Notes under the pieces: model-generated
Seen by the model: the letters and a program-made list of their open reading frames with translations, nothing else
The model's database searches: none
Told to the model about the DNA's origin: nothing
Assembly (NCBI RefSeq): GCF_018918345.1
Contig: NZ_JAHLQI010000004.1
Coordinates: 62,001-126,000 of the forward strand
Direction: 5' to 3'
Length of the DNA: 64,000 nt
Source: Butyricicoccus intestinisimiae
GTDB taxonomy: Bacteria > Bacillota > Clostridia > Oscillospirales > Butyricicoccaceae
Shown here: positions 44,665 through 53,373 of the stretch, in pieces
Position numbering within the stretch: position 1 is the stretch's first letter
Layout: every line of letters begins with the position of its first letter
Made by a program: the position numbers and the translations under genes

Positions 44665-45183
44665 ATGAATCGTGCTCGTATTAAAAAAATCGTTCTTTGT
44701 GCAGTCTTGGCGGATATCGCCGTGGTCGGCAGCATGTTCTCGTTTCCCATTTTGGGCTCGCGCTGTGCGCCGATTCAGCACATGGTCAATATCATCTGTG
44801 CGGTTTTTCTGGGACCCGGTTACGGCGTGGCGTGTGCATTTCTCGCCAGCCTGCTGCGAAACCTGTTTGGACTGGGCAGCCTGATGGCGTTTCCGGGCAG
44901 TATGATCGGTGCGCTGTGCTGCGGATTGATGTACTGGAAAACCAAGAAGCTGCTGCTGACGGTTGCAGCGGAAATTTTCGGCACCGGCATTCTCGGAGGT
45001 CTGTGCGCCTATCCGGTAGCTGTTTTGTTTATGGGAACCGATGCCGGAGCCGTCGCCTTTTATGCGTATATTATCCCGTTCCTGATTTCCACGGTTGTGG
45101 GCTCTGTTGCGGCGGGACTGGTGCTGATGGGACTCAAGCGCTCCACGGCGTTCGAGCACATGCAGTATCTGCTCGACAAATAA
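44665..45183 (+). CDS. thiW: ThiW-type ECF transporter substrate-binding component
   Basis: A 172-residue membrane protein with five to six spans. ILGSRCAPIQHMVNIICAV and GLGSLMAFPGSMIGALCCG are typical of ThiW, the S component that binds a thiazole or other thiamine precursor and uses a shared ECF energising module encoded elsewhere. Start after GGAGGA. Its leader agrees with thiamine-linked control. Confidence 0.9.
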   Translation: MNRARIKKIVLCAVLADIAVVGSMFSFPILGSRCAPIQHMVNIICAVFLGPGYGVACAFLASLLRNLFGLGSLMAFPGSMIGALCCGLMYWKTKKLLLTVAAEIFGTGILGGLCAYPVAVLFMGTDAGAVAFYAYIIPFLISTVVGSVAAGLVLMGLKRSTAFEHMQYLLDK

Positions 45184-45242
45184 TACAATATTCCAACAAT
45201 AAGGACGCATTTGCCCACTTCTCGGTAAATGGGTTCTTTTTG

Positions 45243-45271
45243 TTTACACCGCACATAAAATGCGGTACAAT
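45243..45271 (+). promoter_or_regulatory. Possible upstream promoter of the cobalamin operon
   Basis: TTTACA, 17 bp, TACAAT. The spacer contains an inverted repeat ACCGCA...TGCGGT that could be an operator. Confidence 0.4.
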
Positions 45272-45330
45272 AAAAACGGTAAAACAAGATTCTGCGGATT
45301 GTGCGGCCGGGAAAATGCACATTGGAACGG

Positions 45331-45359
45331 TTGACAAGGCATAGGGCAAATGATACAAT
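45331..45359 (+). promoter_or_regulatory. Sigma-A promoter of the cobalamin-riboswitch operon
   Basis: Perfect TTGACA, 17 bp, TACAAT, ending 50 bp before the riboswitch. Confidence 0.75.
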
Positions 45360-45409
45360 ATTGTCAATGCTAAAATAGGCAGAATTGGAACAATTGAATC
45401 AAAGCATGC

Positions 45410-45590
45410 GGTGCCTCCTGCATCTAGCAAGAGGGTAAAAGGGAAACAGGTGAACAATCCTGTGCGATCTCGTCACTGTGAACGGGGAGCGGAGAACGAT
45501 GCGTTTCGGCGCGGTCACTGGTCTGTGGACTGGTAAGGCTGTTCTTGTGCGATGAGCCAAAGTCAGGAAACCTGCCGGATGCTGGTACAG
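45410..45590 (+). ncRNA. Cobalamin riboswitch
   Basis: Conserved core seen in order: GGGAAACAGGTGAACAATCC, then CGTCACTGTGAACGGGGAGC, GGTCACTGG, GGACTGGTAAGGC and the box AGTCAGGAAACCTGCC. Followed by about 170 nt of expression platform with further stems (GATCACGAGCTCTTGATC; CAGCC/GGCTG) before the CbiK gene at 45763. It should switch off the operon when cobalamin is plentiful. Confidence 0.9.
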
Positions 45591-45762
45591 GAAATATTTC
45601 CGGATCACGAGCTCTTGATCGTACCATCTGCCAGCCTTTTGTGGGCTGCGGGGAAGGTCGACGCTTTTTCTCTATCGAGAGAGGCGCCGGTATCGTGTAT
45701 GCGAATATATTTCTCAGGCTGCGATCCGAGCGTTCCCCAAGATACCACAGGAGGTACAAAAA

Positions 45763-46788
45763 ATGAAAATGAAAAAGTTGACGGCGATGCTGCTGGCAGG
45801 TGTGCTGGCTGCAGGCATGCTGGCAGGCTGCGGTTCTTCCAACGACAACAGCAAGGACGCAGCAAAGGACACCGGCTCTGCAACGACTTCCGCAAAGGCG
45901 AATACCGGCTCCGGTTCCGGCGAAGCAGCAGAGGAAGAAGAAAACTACAACACCGGTGATGCGTCTAAGGACAACCCGCGCAATCAGGACAACATCGGTG
46001 AAAACGAACTGCTGGTACTCAGCTTTGGCACCAGCTTTAATGACAGCCGACGTCTGACCATCGGCGCCATCGAGGATCAGCTGGAGAAGTCGTTCCCGGA
46101 TTACTCGGTACGCCGCGGCTTCACTGCCAATATCGTCATTGACCATGTAGCAAAGCGCGACGGCGAAAAGATTGATGACATCGATGCATCGCTCAAGCGG
46201 GCGGTAGACAATGGCGTTAAGAATCTGGTTGTTCAGCCGACTCATCTGATGAACGGTCTGGAGTATGAAGAACTGAAGGGCGACATTGCACAGTATTCCG
46301 ATGCGTTTGATAAGATTGCAATTGGTCAGCCGCTGCTGTCCAGCGATGACGATTTCTCCCGCGTAGAGAATGCCATCGTTGATTGGACCAAGGATTACGA
46401 TGATGGCGAGACCGCTATCGTGTTCATGGGTCATGGTACATCTGCGGATTCCAATGGTGTATATCAGAAGATGCAGGATCTGCTGACCAAGGACGGTCAC
46501 ACCAACTACTTTGTAGGCACCGTTGAAGCAACTCCGTCTCTGGATGACGTTCTGGCTGCTGTCAAGAAGGGTGGCTACAAGCGCGTTGTTCTGGAGCCGC
46601 TGATGGTAGTTGCGGGTGACCATGCAAACAACGATATGGCAGGCGACGACAAGGATTCTTGGAAGTCTCAGTTTGAGGCAGCCGGCTATCAGGTTGAGTG
46701 CCTGCTGCGCGGTCTGGGCGAAAACGAAACCATTCGTCAGATCTACGTAGAGCATGCACAGGCAGCCATTGATTCGCTGAATCAGTAA
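45763..46788 (+). CDS. cbiK: Extracytoplasmic CbiK-type cobaltochelatase lipoprotein
   Basis: A 341-residue protein. Signal peptide with lipobox LAGC, a Ser/Thr/Ala-rich linker to about residue 75, then a CbiK domain. The metal/catalytic ligands His, Glu, His of CbiK can be placed in FMGHGTSAD, VGTVEATPS and VAGDHANND. CbiK puts cobalt into sirohydrochlorin; here it is clearly lipid-anchored outside the membrane, as in the periplasmic CbiK of Desulfovibrio. First gene behind the cobalamin riboswitch. Alternative roles are tetrapyrrole or metal binding. Confidence 0.88.
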   Translation: MKMKKLTAMLLAGVLAAGMLAGCGSSNDNSKDAAKDTGSATTSAKANTGSGSGEAAEEEENYNTGDASKDNPRNQDNIGENELLVLSFGTSFNDSRRLTIGAIEDQLEKSFPDYSVRRGFTANIVIDHVAKRDGEKIDDIDASLKRAVDNGVKNLVVQPTHLMNGLEYEELKGDIAQYSDAFDKIAIGQPLLSSDDDFSRVENAIVDWTKDYDDGETAIVFMGHGTSADSNGVYQKMQDLLTKDGHTNYFVGTVEATPSLDDVLAAVKKGGYKRVVLEPLMVVAGDHANNDMAGDDKDSWKSQFEAAGYQVECLLRGLGENETIRQIYVEHAQAAIDSLNQ

Positions 46789-46810
46789 TTCTAATACAAA
46801 AAACAAAGGC

Positions 46811-46844
46811 AGAGCGGCGCGTATTTTCGTGCCGCTCTCGTTTT
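46811..46844 (+). terminator. Weak intercistronic terminator
   Basis: AGAGCGGC/GCCGCTCT hairpin followed by CGTTTT; probably lowers expression of the downstream genes relative to cbiK. Confidence 0.55.
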
Positions 46845-46860
46845 GAAAGGGTGAAATCAG

Positions 46861-47778
46861 ATGAAAAAGACATTTTTGGCTTCGGCACTGTGTGCGGCTC
46901 TGCTCGCAGGTGTGCTGACCGGCTGCGGCAGCACGGCCAATACCGGCTCCGACACCACGGCCGCTGCGCAGGAACAGAGCAAGGATACGACGGATTACAG
47001 CAAGGTTGCCAGCTCCGCAGATATGAGCAGTGTGCAGGCTGTCGGAGAAGACGGCATGGAAGCCGTTTCCGGCAAGCAGGTCAAGGACGGTACCTATTCG
47101 GTTTCTGTAGACTGCAGCTCCAAAATGTTCCACGTGACAGATTGTCAGCTGACCGTCAAAGACGGCGAAATGACCGCCGTGATGACGATGAGCGGCACCG
47201 GATACCGCTGCATTTATCTGGGCACCGGTGAACAGGCGTCCAAGGCAAAGCCGGAGGATTATATTTTCCCTGAGACCAATAAAGACGGCGCAGATACTTT
47301 TGCCATTCCGGTGGAGGCACTGGACAAGGGGATTTCCTGCGCAGCGTTCAGCAAAAATAAGCAGCAGTGGTATGACAGAACCATTCTGCTCCGCGCAGAT
47401 TCCCTGCCGGACGGCGCTGTGACGGGCGGCAGCAGCAAGACGGTTGCAGAGCTTGGCTTGCAGGATGGCACCTATACTGTCAACGTTACGTTAGCTGGCG
47501 GCTCTGGCAGAGCAAGTATCCAGTCTCCGGCAGAACTGACGGTTGCCAATGGCGAAGCGACAGCCAAAATCGTTTGGAGCAGCTCCAACTATGATTACAT
47601 GATGGTCGGAGACAATAAGTATGAGCCGGTTGCTGGCGCAGAGACATCTACTTTTAACATTCCGGTCGCAGCATTTGGAAAAAAGATTGCCGTGCAGGCG
47701 GATACCACGGCGATGAGCCAGCCGTATCTGATTGACTACACGCTGACTTTTGACGCGGATTCCGTCAAGGCAAAGTGA
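46861..47778 (+). CDS. Lipoprotein with two NEAT-like domains
   Basis: A 305-residue surface protein: signal peptide and lipobox (LTGC), then two related beta-rich domains. The second (about 200-300) runs LQDGTYTVNVTLAGGSGRAS, WSSSNYDYMMV, FNIPVAAFGK, QADTTAMSQPYLIDYTLTF; the first (about 70-190) is more diverged with VKDGTYSVSVD. The layout resembles NEAT haem-binding domains (a Tyr-x-x-Tyr region after a VxW strand), but this is my comparison only. Its place between CbiK and the importer suggests tetrapyrrole or corrin capture. Confidence 0.7.
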   Translation: MKKTFLASALCAALLAGVLTGCGSTANTGSDTTAAAQEQSKDTTDYSKVASSADMSSVQAVGEDGMEAVSGKQVKDGTYSVSVDCSSKMFHVTDCQLTVKDGEMTAVMTMSGTGYRCIYLGTGEQASKAKPEDYIFPETNKDGADTFAIPVEALDKGISCAAFSKNKQQWYDRTILLRADSLPDGAVTGGSSKTVAELGLQDGTYTVNVTLAGGSGRASIQSPAELTVANGEATAKIVWSSSNYDYMMVGDNKYEPVAGAETSTFNIPVAAFGKKIAVQADTTAMSQPYLIDYTLTFDADSVKAK

Positions 47779-47779
47779 T

Positions 47780-48928
47780 ATGATGCGAAGATTGAACTAT
47801 TTGTTCGGCTTTTTGCTGCTCGGCGTGTGTTTTTTGCTGACCGGCTGCGGCAGCAGTGCGCAGAAGTCCGCTTCCGATTTTTCCGACTGGAAGCCGACCG
47901 GAAGCATGGAGCTGCAGTATGCGAACCAATTTTCCGTCGATTACTATGACGGCGGTTACGCGCTGATTACCATTGCAAAACAGAATCAGTATTTGCTCGT
48001 GCCGGAAGGCAAGCAGGCGCCGCAGGGACTGAGCAGTAGCATTACGGTGCTGCAGCAGCCGCTGGACAATATCTATCTGGCGGCATCGTCTGCGATGGAT
48101 TTGTTTGACGGCTTGGATGCGCTGCCCGCGATTGCCATGACCAGCACCGCGGAAAAGGATTGGAGCCTGCCGCATGTGACGCAGGCGATGCAGCAGGGCA
48201 GGCTGCAGTATGTCGGCAAGTACAATGCGCCGGATTATGAGACGCTGCTGACGAAAAACTGTCAGCTTGCCATAGAATCGACCATGATTACCCACAATCC
48301 GGAAGTGAAGGAACAGCTGGAAAAGGTGAATATTCCGGTGCTTGTCGAGCATTCCAGCTATGAATCGCATCCGATGGGACGCATGGAATGGATCAAGCTG
48401 TATGGCCTGCTGCTCGGAAAGACGGACGAAGCAGAAAAGTTTTTTGATGAAAAAGTCCGGCAGCTGAACGAGATGCAGGCGGCGGATACCGGCAAAACGG
48501 TTGCGTTTTTCTACATCAGCTCGACGGGCTCTGTCAATGTCCGCAAGCCGGGAGACTATGTCTCCAAGATGATTGACATGGCGGGCGGCTCGTATGTGCC
48601 GACGGCACAGCAGCTCAAAGTGGATGACAACGCGCTGTCCACGATGAATATGCAGATGGAAGCCTTTTATGCGGCGGCAAAAGATGCCGATTATATCATC
48701 TACAACAGCACGATTGAGGGAGATTTGCAGACCATCAGCCAGCTGACGCAAAAAAGCAGCCTGCTCAAAGATTTCAAAGCGGTGCAGACCGGAAATGTCT
48801 GGTGCACAGAGAAAAACATGTTTCAGCAGACGACCGGCGCGGCGGATATGATTGCAGACCTCAACCGCATTGTGACGGGACAGGCGGATCAGACCGACCA
48901 ATTGACCTTTTTGCATCGGCTGAAATGA
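47780..48928 (+). CDS. BtuF/FepB-like ABC substrate-binding lipoprotein
   Basis: About 382 residues with signal peptide and lipobox (LTGC). The body has the helical-backbone fold of cobalamin and siderophore binders: YGGYALITIAKQ-like start, ALPAIAMTS, IESTMITHNPEVKEQL, EHSSYESHPMGRMEWI and GGSYVP. Paired with the permease and ATPase that follow. Two adjacent ATG codons (47780, 47783) are possible. Confidence 0.85.
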   Translation: MMRRLNYLFGFLLLGVCFLLTGCGSSAQKSASDFSDWKPTGSMELQYANQFSVDYYDGGYALITIAKQNQYLLVPEGKQAPQGLSSSITVLQQPLDNIYLAASSAMDLFDGLDALPAIAMTSTAEKDWSLPHVTQAMQQGRLQYVGKYNAPDYETLLTKNCQLAIESTMITHNPEVKEQLEKVNIPVLVEHSSYESHPMGRMEWIKLYGLLLGKTDEAEKFFDEKVRQLNEMQAADTGKTVAFFYISSTGSVNVRKPGDYVSKMIDMAGGSYVPTAQQLKVDDNALSTMNMQMEAFYAAAKDADYIIYNSTIEGDLQTISQLTQKSSLLKDFKAVQTGNVWCTEKNMFQQTTGAADMIADLNRIVTGQADQTDQLTFLHRLK

Positions 48929-48957
48929 AACGAAACATTTATAGGAAGGAGACAGAG

Positions 48958-49971
48958 ATGAAACAGCGTACAGCCATGCGGTGCTGGATAGGATATGGGA
49001 TTCTTGCGGTGTTGCTGTGCTCTTTGATACTGCTCAATTTGAATATCGGAACCGTGTCGCTGTCTCCTTCCGAGGTGTTCGGCATCTTAGCGGGAAAGAC
49101 ATCGGCGAACACCGCCATTATCTGGGAGATTCGTCTGCCGCGTTTGATTGCGGCGGTTATTTTGGGCGGCGCGTTATCGGTATCCGGCTTTTTGCTGCAA
49201 ACCTTTTTTTCCAACCCGATTGCGGGGCCGTTTGTGCTGGGCATTTCGTCCGGTGCCAAATTGGTCGTTGCGATGACCATGATCGGCTTTTTGAGCCGCG
49301 GATGGGTGATGAGCTCTACCAGCATGATTCTGGCAGCGTTTGTCGGCTCAATGATTTCGATGGGCTTTGTTCTGCTGATCTCCGGCAAAGTCAAAAAAAT
49401 GTCGCTGCTCATCATCTGCGGCATCATGATCGGCTATATCTGCTCGGCGATTACGGATTTTGCCGTGACCTTTGCGGATGATTCCAACATTGTCAATCTG
49501 CACAACTGGTCGATGGGCAGCTTTTCCGGCGTCAGCTGGGACAATGTCGGCACGATGACGGTTGTGACTGTTTTCTGTATGGTGCTGACGATTTTGCTGT
49601 CCAAGCCGATGGATGCATTCCGCCTCGGTGAAGTGTACGCGCAGAGCATGGGCGTCAACGTGAAATTGTTCCGTGTCCAGTTGATTTTGCTGTCCAGCAT
49701 TCTGTCTGCGACGGTTACGGCGTTTGCGGGTCCGATTTCCTTTGTCGGCATTGCGGTGCCGCATCTGACAAAGAGCCTGTTTCACACGTCAAAACCGCTG
49801 TTTATTATTCCAGCCTCGTTTTTGGGCGGCGCGGTGTTCTGCCTGTTTTGTGATTTGCTGGCGCGGACGATGTTCGCGCCGACAGAGTTGAGCATCGGCT
49901 CTGTGACCGCTGTGTTTGGCGCGCCAATCGTTATTTGGATGATGCTGCATCGGGACAAGAAACGGCAATGA
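48958..49971 (+). CDS. BtuC/FecCD-type ABC permease
   Basis: A 337-residue permease with about ten spans. RLPRLIAAVILGGALSVSGF, the cytoplasmic coupling loop and FAGPISFVGIAVPHLTKSLF are the family hallmarks. Start at 48958 has AGGAAGGAG upstream. Transports cobalamin, haem or siderophore; the riboswitch points to a corrinoid or its precursor. Confidence 0.93.
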   Translation: MKQRTAMRCWIGYGILAVLLCSLILLNLNIGTVSLSPSEVFGILAGKTSANTAIIWEIRLPRLIAAVILGGALSVSGFLLQTFFSNPIAGPFVLGISSGAKLVVAMTMIGFLSRGWVMSSTSMILAAFVGSMISMGFVLLISGKVKKMSLLIICGIMIGYICSAITDFAVTFADDSNIVNLHNWSMGSFSGVSWDNVGTMTVVTVFCMVLTILLSKPMDAFRLGEVYAQSMGVNVKLFRVQLILLSSILSATVTAFAGPISFVGIAVPHLTKSLFHTSKPLFIIPASFLGGAVFCLFCDLLARTMFAPTELSIGSVTAVFGAPIVIWMMLHRDKKRQ

Positions 49972-49981
49972 GGGATTGAGC

Positions 49982-51094
49982 ATGAACAACGCAATGTTAC
50001 AAACACACAATTTGTCTGTTGGCTATGACAAAAAAGTTCTCATTCAGGGAATTGAAATTGCCGTGTGTCCGGGCGAGATTCTGACGTTGATCGGTCCGAA
50101 CGGCGCGGGAAAATCGACAATTATTAAAAGCATTACCAAACAGCTGGAAATTTTGGGCGGCACGGTTTGCGTGGCGGGAAAGCCGCTCTCGCAGACCGGC
50201 AGCAGAGAGCTGGCGCAAAAAGTATCCGTGATGATGACCGGACGATTGGAACCGGAGCTCATGAGCTGTGAAGAAGTGGTGGAGGCGGGCAGATTTCCGT
50301 ACACCGGACGATTCGGCGTGCTGTCCGATGCAGACCGCGAAAAGGTGCGCGAGGCGATGGAGCTGGTGCATATTCGAGAGCTGGCGGACAAAAGCTTTAC
50401 CTGCATCAGTGACGGACAGCGGCAGCGCGTCATGCTGGCGCGCGCCATCTGTCAGGAACCGGAAATTCTGATTTTGGACGAACCGACATCCTTTTTGGAT
50501 ATTCGTCACAAATTGGAGCTGCTGGCGATTCTCAAACGGCTTGTACTGGAAAAACAGATCGCTGTCATTATCTCCATGCACGAGCTGGATTTGGCACAAA
50601 AGCTGTCAGACCGCGTGGTGTGCGTCAGGGGAGACCGCATTGACAAATGCGGCACGCCGGATGAAATCTTTACGGACGCGTATATTGAGCAGCTGTATCA
50701 GGTCTCCTGCGGCAGCTATCACACAGTATACGGCTTTATGGAGCTGGAAAAACCGGCGGGAAAACCGGAGGTTTTCGTCATTGGCGGAGGCGGCAGCGGC
50801 ATCCCGATTTATCGGCAGCTGCAGCGCAAAGGCATCCCGTTTGCAGCGGGAGTGCTGCATGAAAATGACATGGATTTGCCCGCGGCGCAGGCACTTGCCG
50901 CGCAGATTATTACCGAGCGAGCCTTTGAACCCATCGGTGAACAGGCACTTGCACAGGCAAAGGCCTGCATGGAGACGTGCACACGTGTCATTTGCTGTCC
51001 GGAGCGGTTTGGAACCATGAATGCGGGCAATCAGCAGCTGATGCAACTGGCGCAGAAACAAGGAAAATTATTCAATCATAAGAGAGGATTATAA
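49982..51094 (+). CDS. BtuD-type ABC ATPase with extra C-terminal domain
   Basis: A 370-residue protein. Residues 1-250 are a standard ATPase: Walker A GPNGAGKST, signature SDGQRQRV, Walker B ILILDEPTS. About 105 further residues follow (VFVIGGGGSGIPIYRQLQRK ... CPERFGTMNAGNQQL) with a Gly-rich, Rossmann-like start that most BtuD proteins lack. It might bind a nucleotide or tetrapyrrole. Start after GAGGG. Confidence 0.9.
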   Translation: MNNAMLQTHNLSVGYDKKVLIQGIEIAVCPGEILTLIGPNGAGKSTIIKSITKQLEILGGTVCVAGKPLSQTGSRELAQKVSVMMTGRLEPELMSCEEVVEAGRFPYTGRFGVLSDADREKVREAMELVHIRELADKSFTCISDGQRQRVMLARAICQEPEILILDEPTSFLDIRHKLELLAILKRLVLEKQIAVIISMHELDLAQKLSDRVVCVRGDRIDKCGTPDEIFTDAYIEQLYQVSCGSYHTVYGFMELEKPAGKPEVFVIGGGGSGIPIYRQLQRKGIPFAAGVLHENDMDLPAAQALAAQIITERAFEPIGEQALAQAKACMETCTRVICCPERFGTMNAGNQQLMQLAQKQGKLFNHKRGL

Positions 51095-51095
51095 C

Positions 51096-51788
51096 ATGAA
51101 GGGAACATTGATTGGCGTTGGTGTTGGACCGGGAGATCCGGAACTGATGACACTCAAGGCGGTGCGCATGATTCGGGAAAATGAAGTCATTGCCGTGCCG
51201 GGAAAGCAGCCGAAAGAAACCGTGGCATATCAGATTGCCGTGCAGGCCGCACCGGAGCTGGCGGATAAAACGCTGCTGCCGCTGTACATGCCGATGACCA
51301 TGGACGCAGAGGAGCGCGAGAACAATTGGAAAATTGCCGCAGATACAGCGGAGCAACAGCTCGAACAGGGAAAGAATGTCGTATTCCTGACGCTGGGCGA
51401 TCCGACTGTTTATTCTACGTTCAGCTATGTCAAGAAGCTGGTAGAAGAACACGGCTATCAGACGGCAACCGTCAGCGGCATCACGTCGTTTTGCGCGGCG
51501 GCGGCTCGCATGAATGTTTCGCTGTCCGAGTGGAATGAACCGCTGCATATTTTGCCGGCGCGTCATAATCTGGAGGATGATTTGAATTATTCCGGCAATT
51601 GCGTGCTGATGAAGTCGGGAAGAAAAATGGATCGCGTCAAGCAACAGCTCGCACAGAGCGGCCGAGATGTCGTTATGGTAGAAAACTGCGGTATGCCGGA
51701 GGAGAAGATTTATCACGGCGTGGAAGAAATTCCGAACGATGCAGGCTATTATTCGCTGATTATTGCGCGGGAGCCGAAGCATGATTGA
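51096..51788 (+). CDS. cbiL: Cobalt-factor II / precorrin-2 C20-methyltransferase
   Basis: A 230-residue SAM-dependent tetrapyrrole methylase. GVGVGPGDPELMTLKAV, LTLGDPTVYSTF and VSGITSFCAAAARM are typical of CbiL/CobI. In the anaerobic route it acts directly on the product of CbiK, cobalt-sirohydrochlorin. It starts 1 bp after the ATPase gene and overlaps the next by 8 bp. No other corrin-ring genes are in the window. Confidence 0.93.
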   Translation: MKGTLIGVGVGPGDPELMTLKAVRMIRENEVIAVPGKQPKETVAYQIAVQAAPELADKTLLPLYMPMTMDAEERENNWKIAADTAEQQLEQGKNVVFLTLGDPTVYSTFSYVKKLVEEHGYQTATVSGITSFCAAAARMNVSLSEWNEPLHILPARHNLEDDLNYSGNCVLMKSGRKMDRVKQQLAQSGRDVVMVENCGMPEEKIYHGVEEIPNDAGYYSLIIAREPKHD

Positions 51789-52626
51789 AATAAAAAATCT
51801 TTCCAAGCAGTTTGAAGGCTTCCAAGCGGTGGAAAACCTGAGTCTGCGCATTGAGACGGGAGAGTTTTTTGCGCTGCTTGGCCCAAACGGTGCGGGAAAA
51901 ACCACAACGATTAGCATGATCTCCACGCTGCTTTTGCCGAGCGGCGGGGAGATTTATATTGACGGCGAACGGCTGACCCGTCAGCGCAAGGACATCAAAC
52001 GCAAAGTCAGCGTGGTCACACAGGAATATTCCATGCGGCAGGACATGAATATGGACGAAATCATGGAATATCAGGGCAGGCTGTATTTTATGAAGCGCAA
52101 GGATATCCGTGAAAAGACAGAACATCTGCTTGCCTTTGCCGGTCTTACCAGCCACAGAAAAAAGACCATTCGCAAGCTGTCCGGCGGTATGCGGCGCAAG
52201 CTCATGGTGTGCCGCGCGCTGCTGACTGAGCCGGAGATTTTGCTGCTGGACGAGCCGACGGCAGGCATGGACGCGCTTTCTCGCAGACAGATGTGGAATT
52301 TGCTGCGCCAGCTCAATGAGAAGGGGCTGACGATTTTGCTCACTACGCACTACATTGAGGAAGCACAGGCGTTGTGTGACCGTGTGGCACTGATGGATGG
52401 CGGCAAGCTGGAGGATTTGGACACACCGGAAAATCTCATTTGCAAGCTGGGCGCGTATGCGGTCGATGAGATGCATCCGGACGGTGTGCACAGCAGCTAT
52501 TTTGCCGAGCGCAGTCAGGCGATTGCCTATCTGTCCGAGCTGACAGGTAATTGCACCTTGCGCGATACGACATTGGAGGACGTCTTTGTGGAACAGGCGG
52601 GCAAGCATTTGACAAAGGGTATTTGA
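51781..52626 (+). CDS. ABC-2-type transporter ATPase
   Basis: A 281-residue ATPase of the DrrA/CcmA kind: Walker A GPNGAGKTTT, signature LSGGMRRKL, Walker B LLLDEPTAGMD, and a C-terminal extension ending with TTLEDVFVEQAGKHLT. It partners the ABC-2 permease 5 bp downstream. Export is the usual direction for this type, which is unexpected in an uptake operon. Confidence 0.9.
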   Translation: MIEIKNLSKQFEGFQAVENLSLRIETGEFFALLGPNGAGKTTTISMISTLLLPSGGEIYIDGERLTRQRKDIKRKVSVVTQEYSMRQDMNMDEIMEYQGRLYFMKRKDIREKTEHLLAFAGLTSHRKKTIRKLSGGMRRKLMVCRALLTEPEILLLDEPTAGMDALSRRQMWNLLRQLNEKGLTILLTTHYIEEAQALCDRVALMDGGKLEDLDTPENLICKLGAYAVDEMHPDGVHSSYFAERSQAIAYLSELTGNCTLRDTTLEDVFVEQAGKHLTKGI

Positions 52627-52630
52627 AGCT

Positions 52631-53362
52631 ATGGGTATTGTAACGATTCTGTGGGAAAAATGGCGTGAATTCCTGCGGGACTTTTCCAAAATCACGCTCG
52701 CGGCGCTCATTGCTCCGCTCATGTATTTGATTGTCTTTGGCTGGGGCATTCGCACGACAATGAACGGCCAGCCGTATTTGTATTATTTGATACCGGGCGT
52801 TGTGTCGCTGACGACGATGAACGGCAGCTTTAGTGCGATTGCGCAAAATCTAAATGTTCAGCGCCTGTATGAAAAAGCGTTTGATCAGGTCATTATTTCT
52901 CCGACACCGCTGTGGCAGTTTATCGTCGGACAAGTTCTTGCCGGTGCGCTGCGCGGCCTGTACTCTGCGGGCATTATTCTGCTGCTGATTTTGCCGATTC
53001 ATACCGGATTGGTGTTCAACTGGCAGTCTTTTGTTATTTTGTTTTTGAACGGTGCCGTGTTTGCGGGCCTGAGCATTGTCGTGTCTTTTTTGGCGAAAAA
53101 TCATGCGGATGTGCCGCGGTTTTCCAATTATATCATCATGCCGATGTCCTATTTGTGTAATACATTTTTCTCGACAGCGGCAATTCCGCATGGCGCGCGC
53201 GAGGTGATTACAGCTCTGCCGCTGTCGCAGACCAGCTCGATGATTCGTGCGATTGCAACCGGTGAAGCTGCAGATTTTCGCGGGATTCTCGTATTGCTGG
53301 CTTATTTGATTGTCTTTATCGTTGCCGGTTTATATTTTGTCTATAAGAAAGAAAATCTGTGA
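52631..53362 (+). CDS. ABC-2-type transporter permease
   Basis: A 243-residue permease with six spans (LAALIAPLMYLIVFGWGI; IIMPMSYLCNTFF; ILVLLAYLIVFIVAGLYFVY). It pairs with the ATPase before it. The substrate is unknown. Confidence 0.88.
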   Translation: MGIVTILWEKWREFLRDFSKITLAALIAPLMYLIVFGWGIRTTMNGQPYLYYLIPGVVSLTTMNGSFSAIAQNLNVQRLYEKAFDQVIISPTPLWQFIVGQVLAGALRGLYSAGIILLLILPIHTGLVFNWQSFVILFLNGAVFAGLSIVVSFLAKNHADVPRFSNYIIMPMSYLCNTFFSTAAIPHGAREVITALPLSQTSSMIRAIATGEAADFRGILVLLAYLIVFIVAGLYFVYKKENL

Positions 53363-53373
53363 GGTGCAGCATC

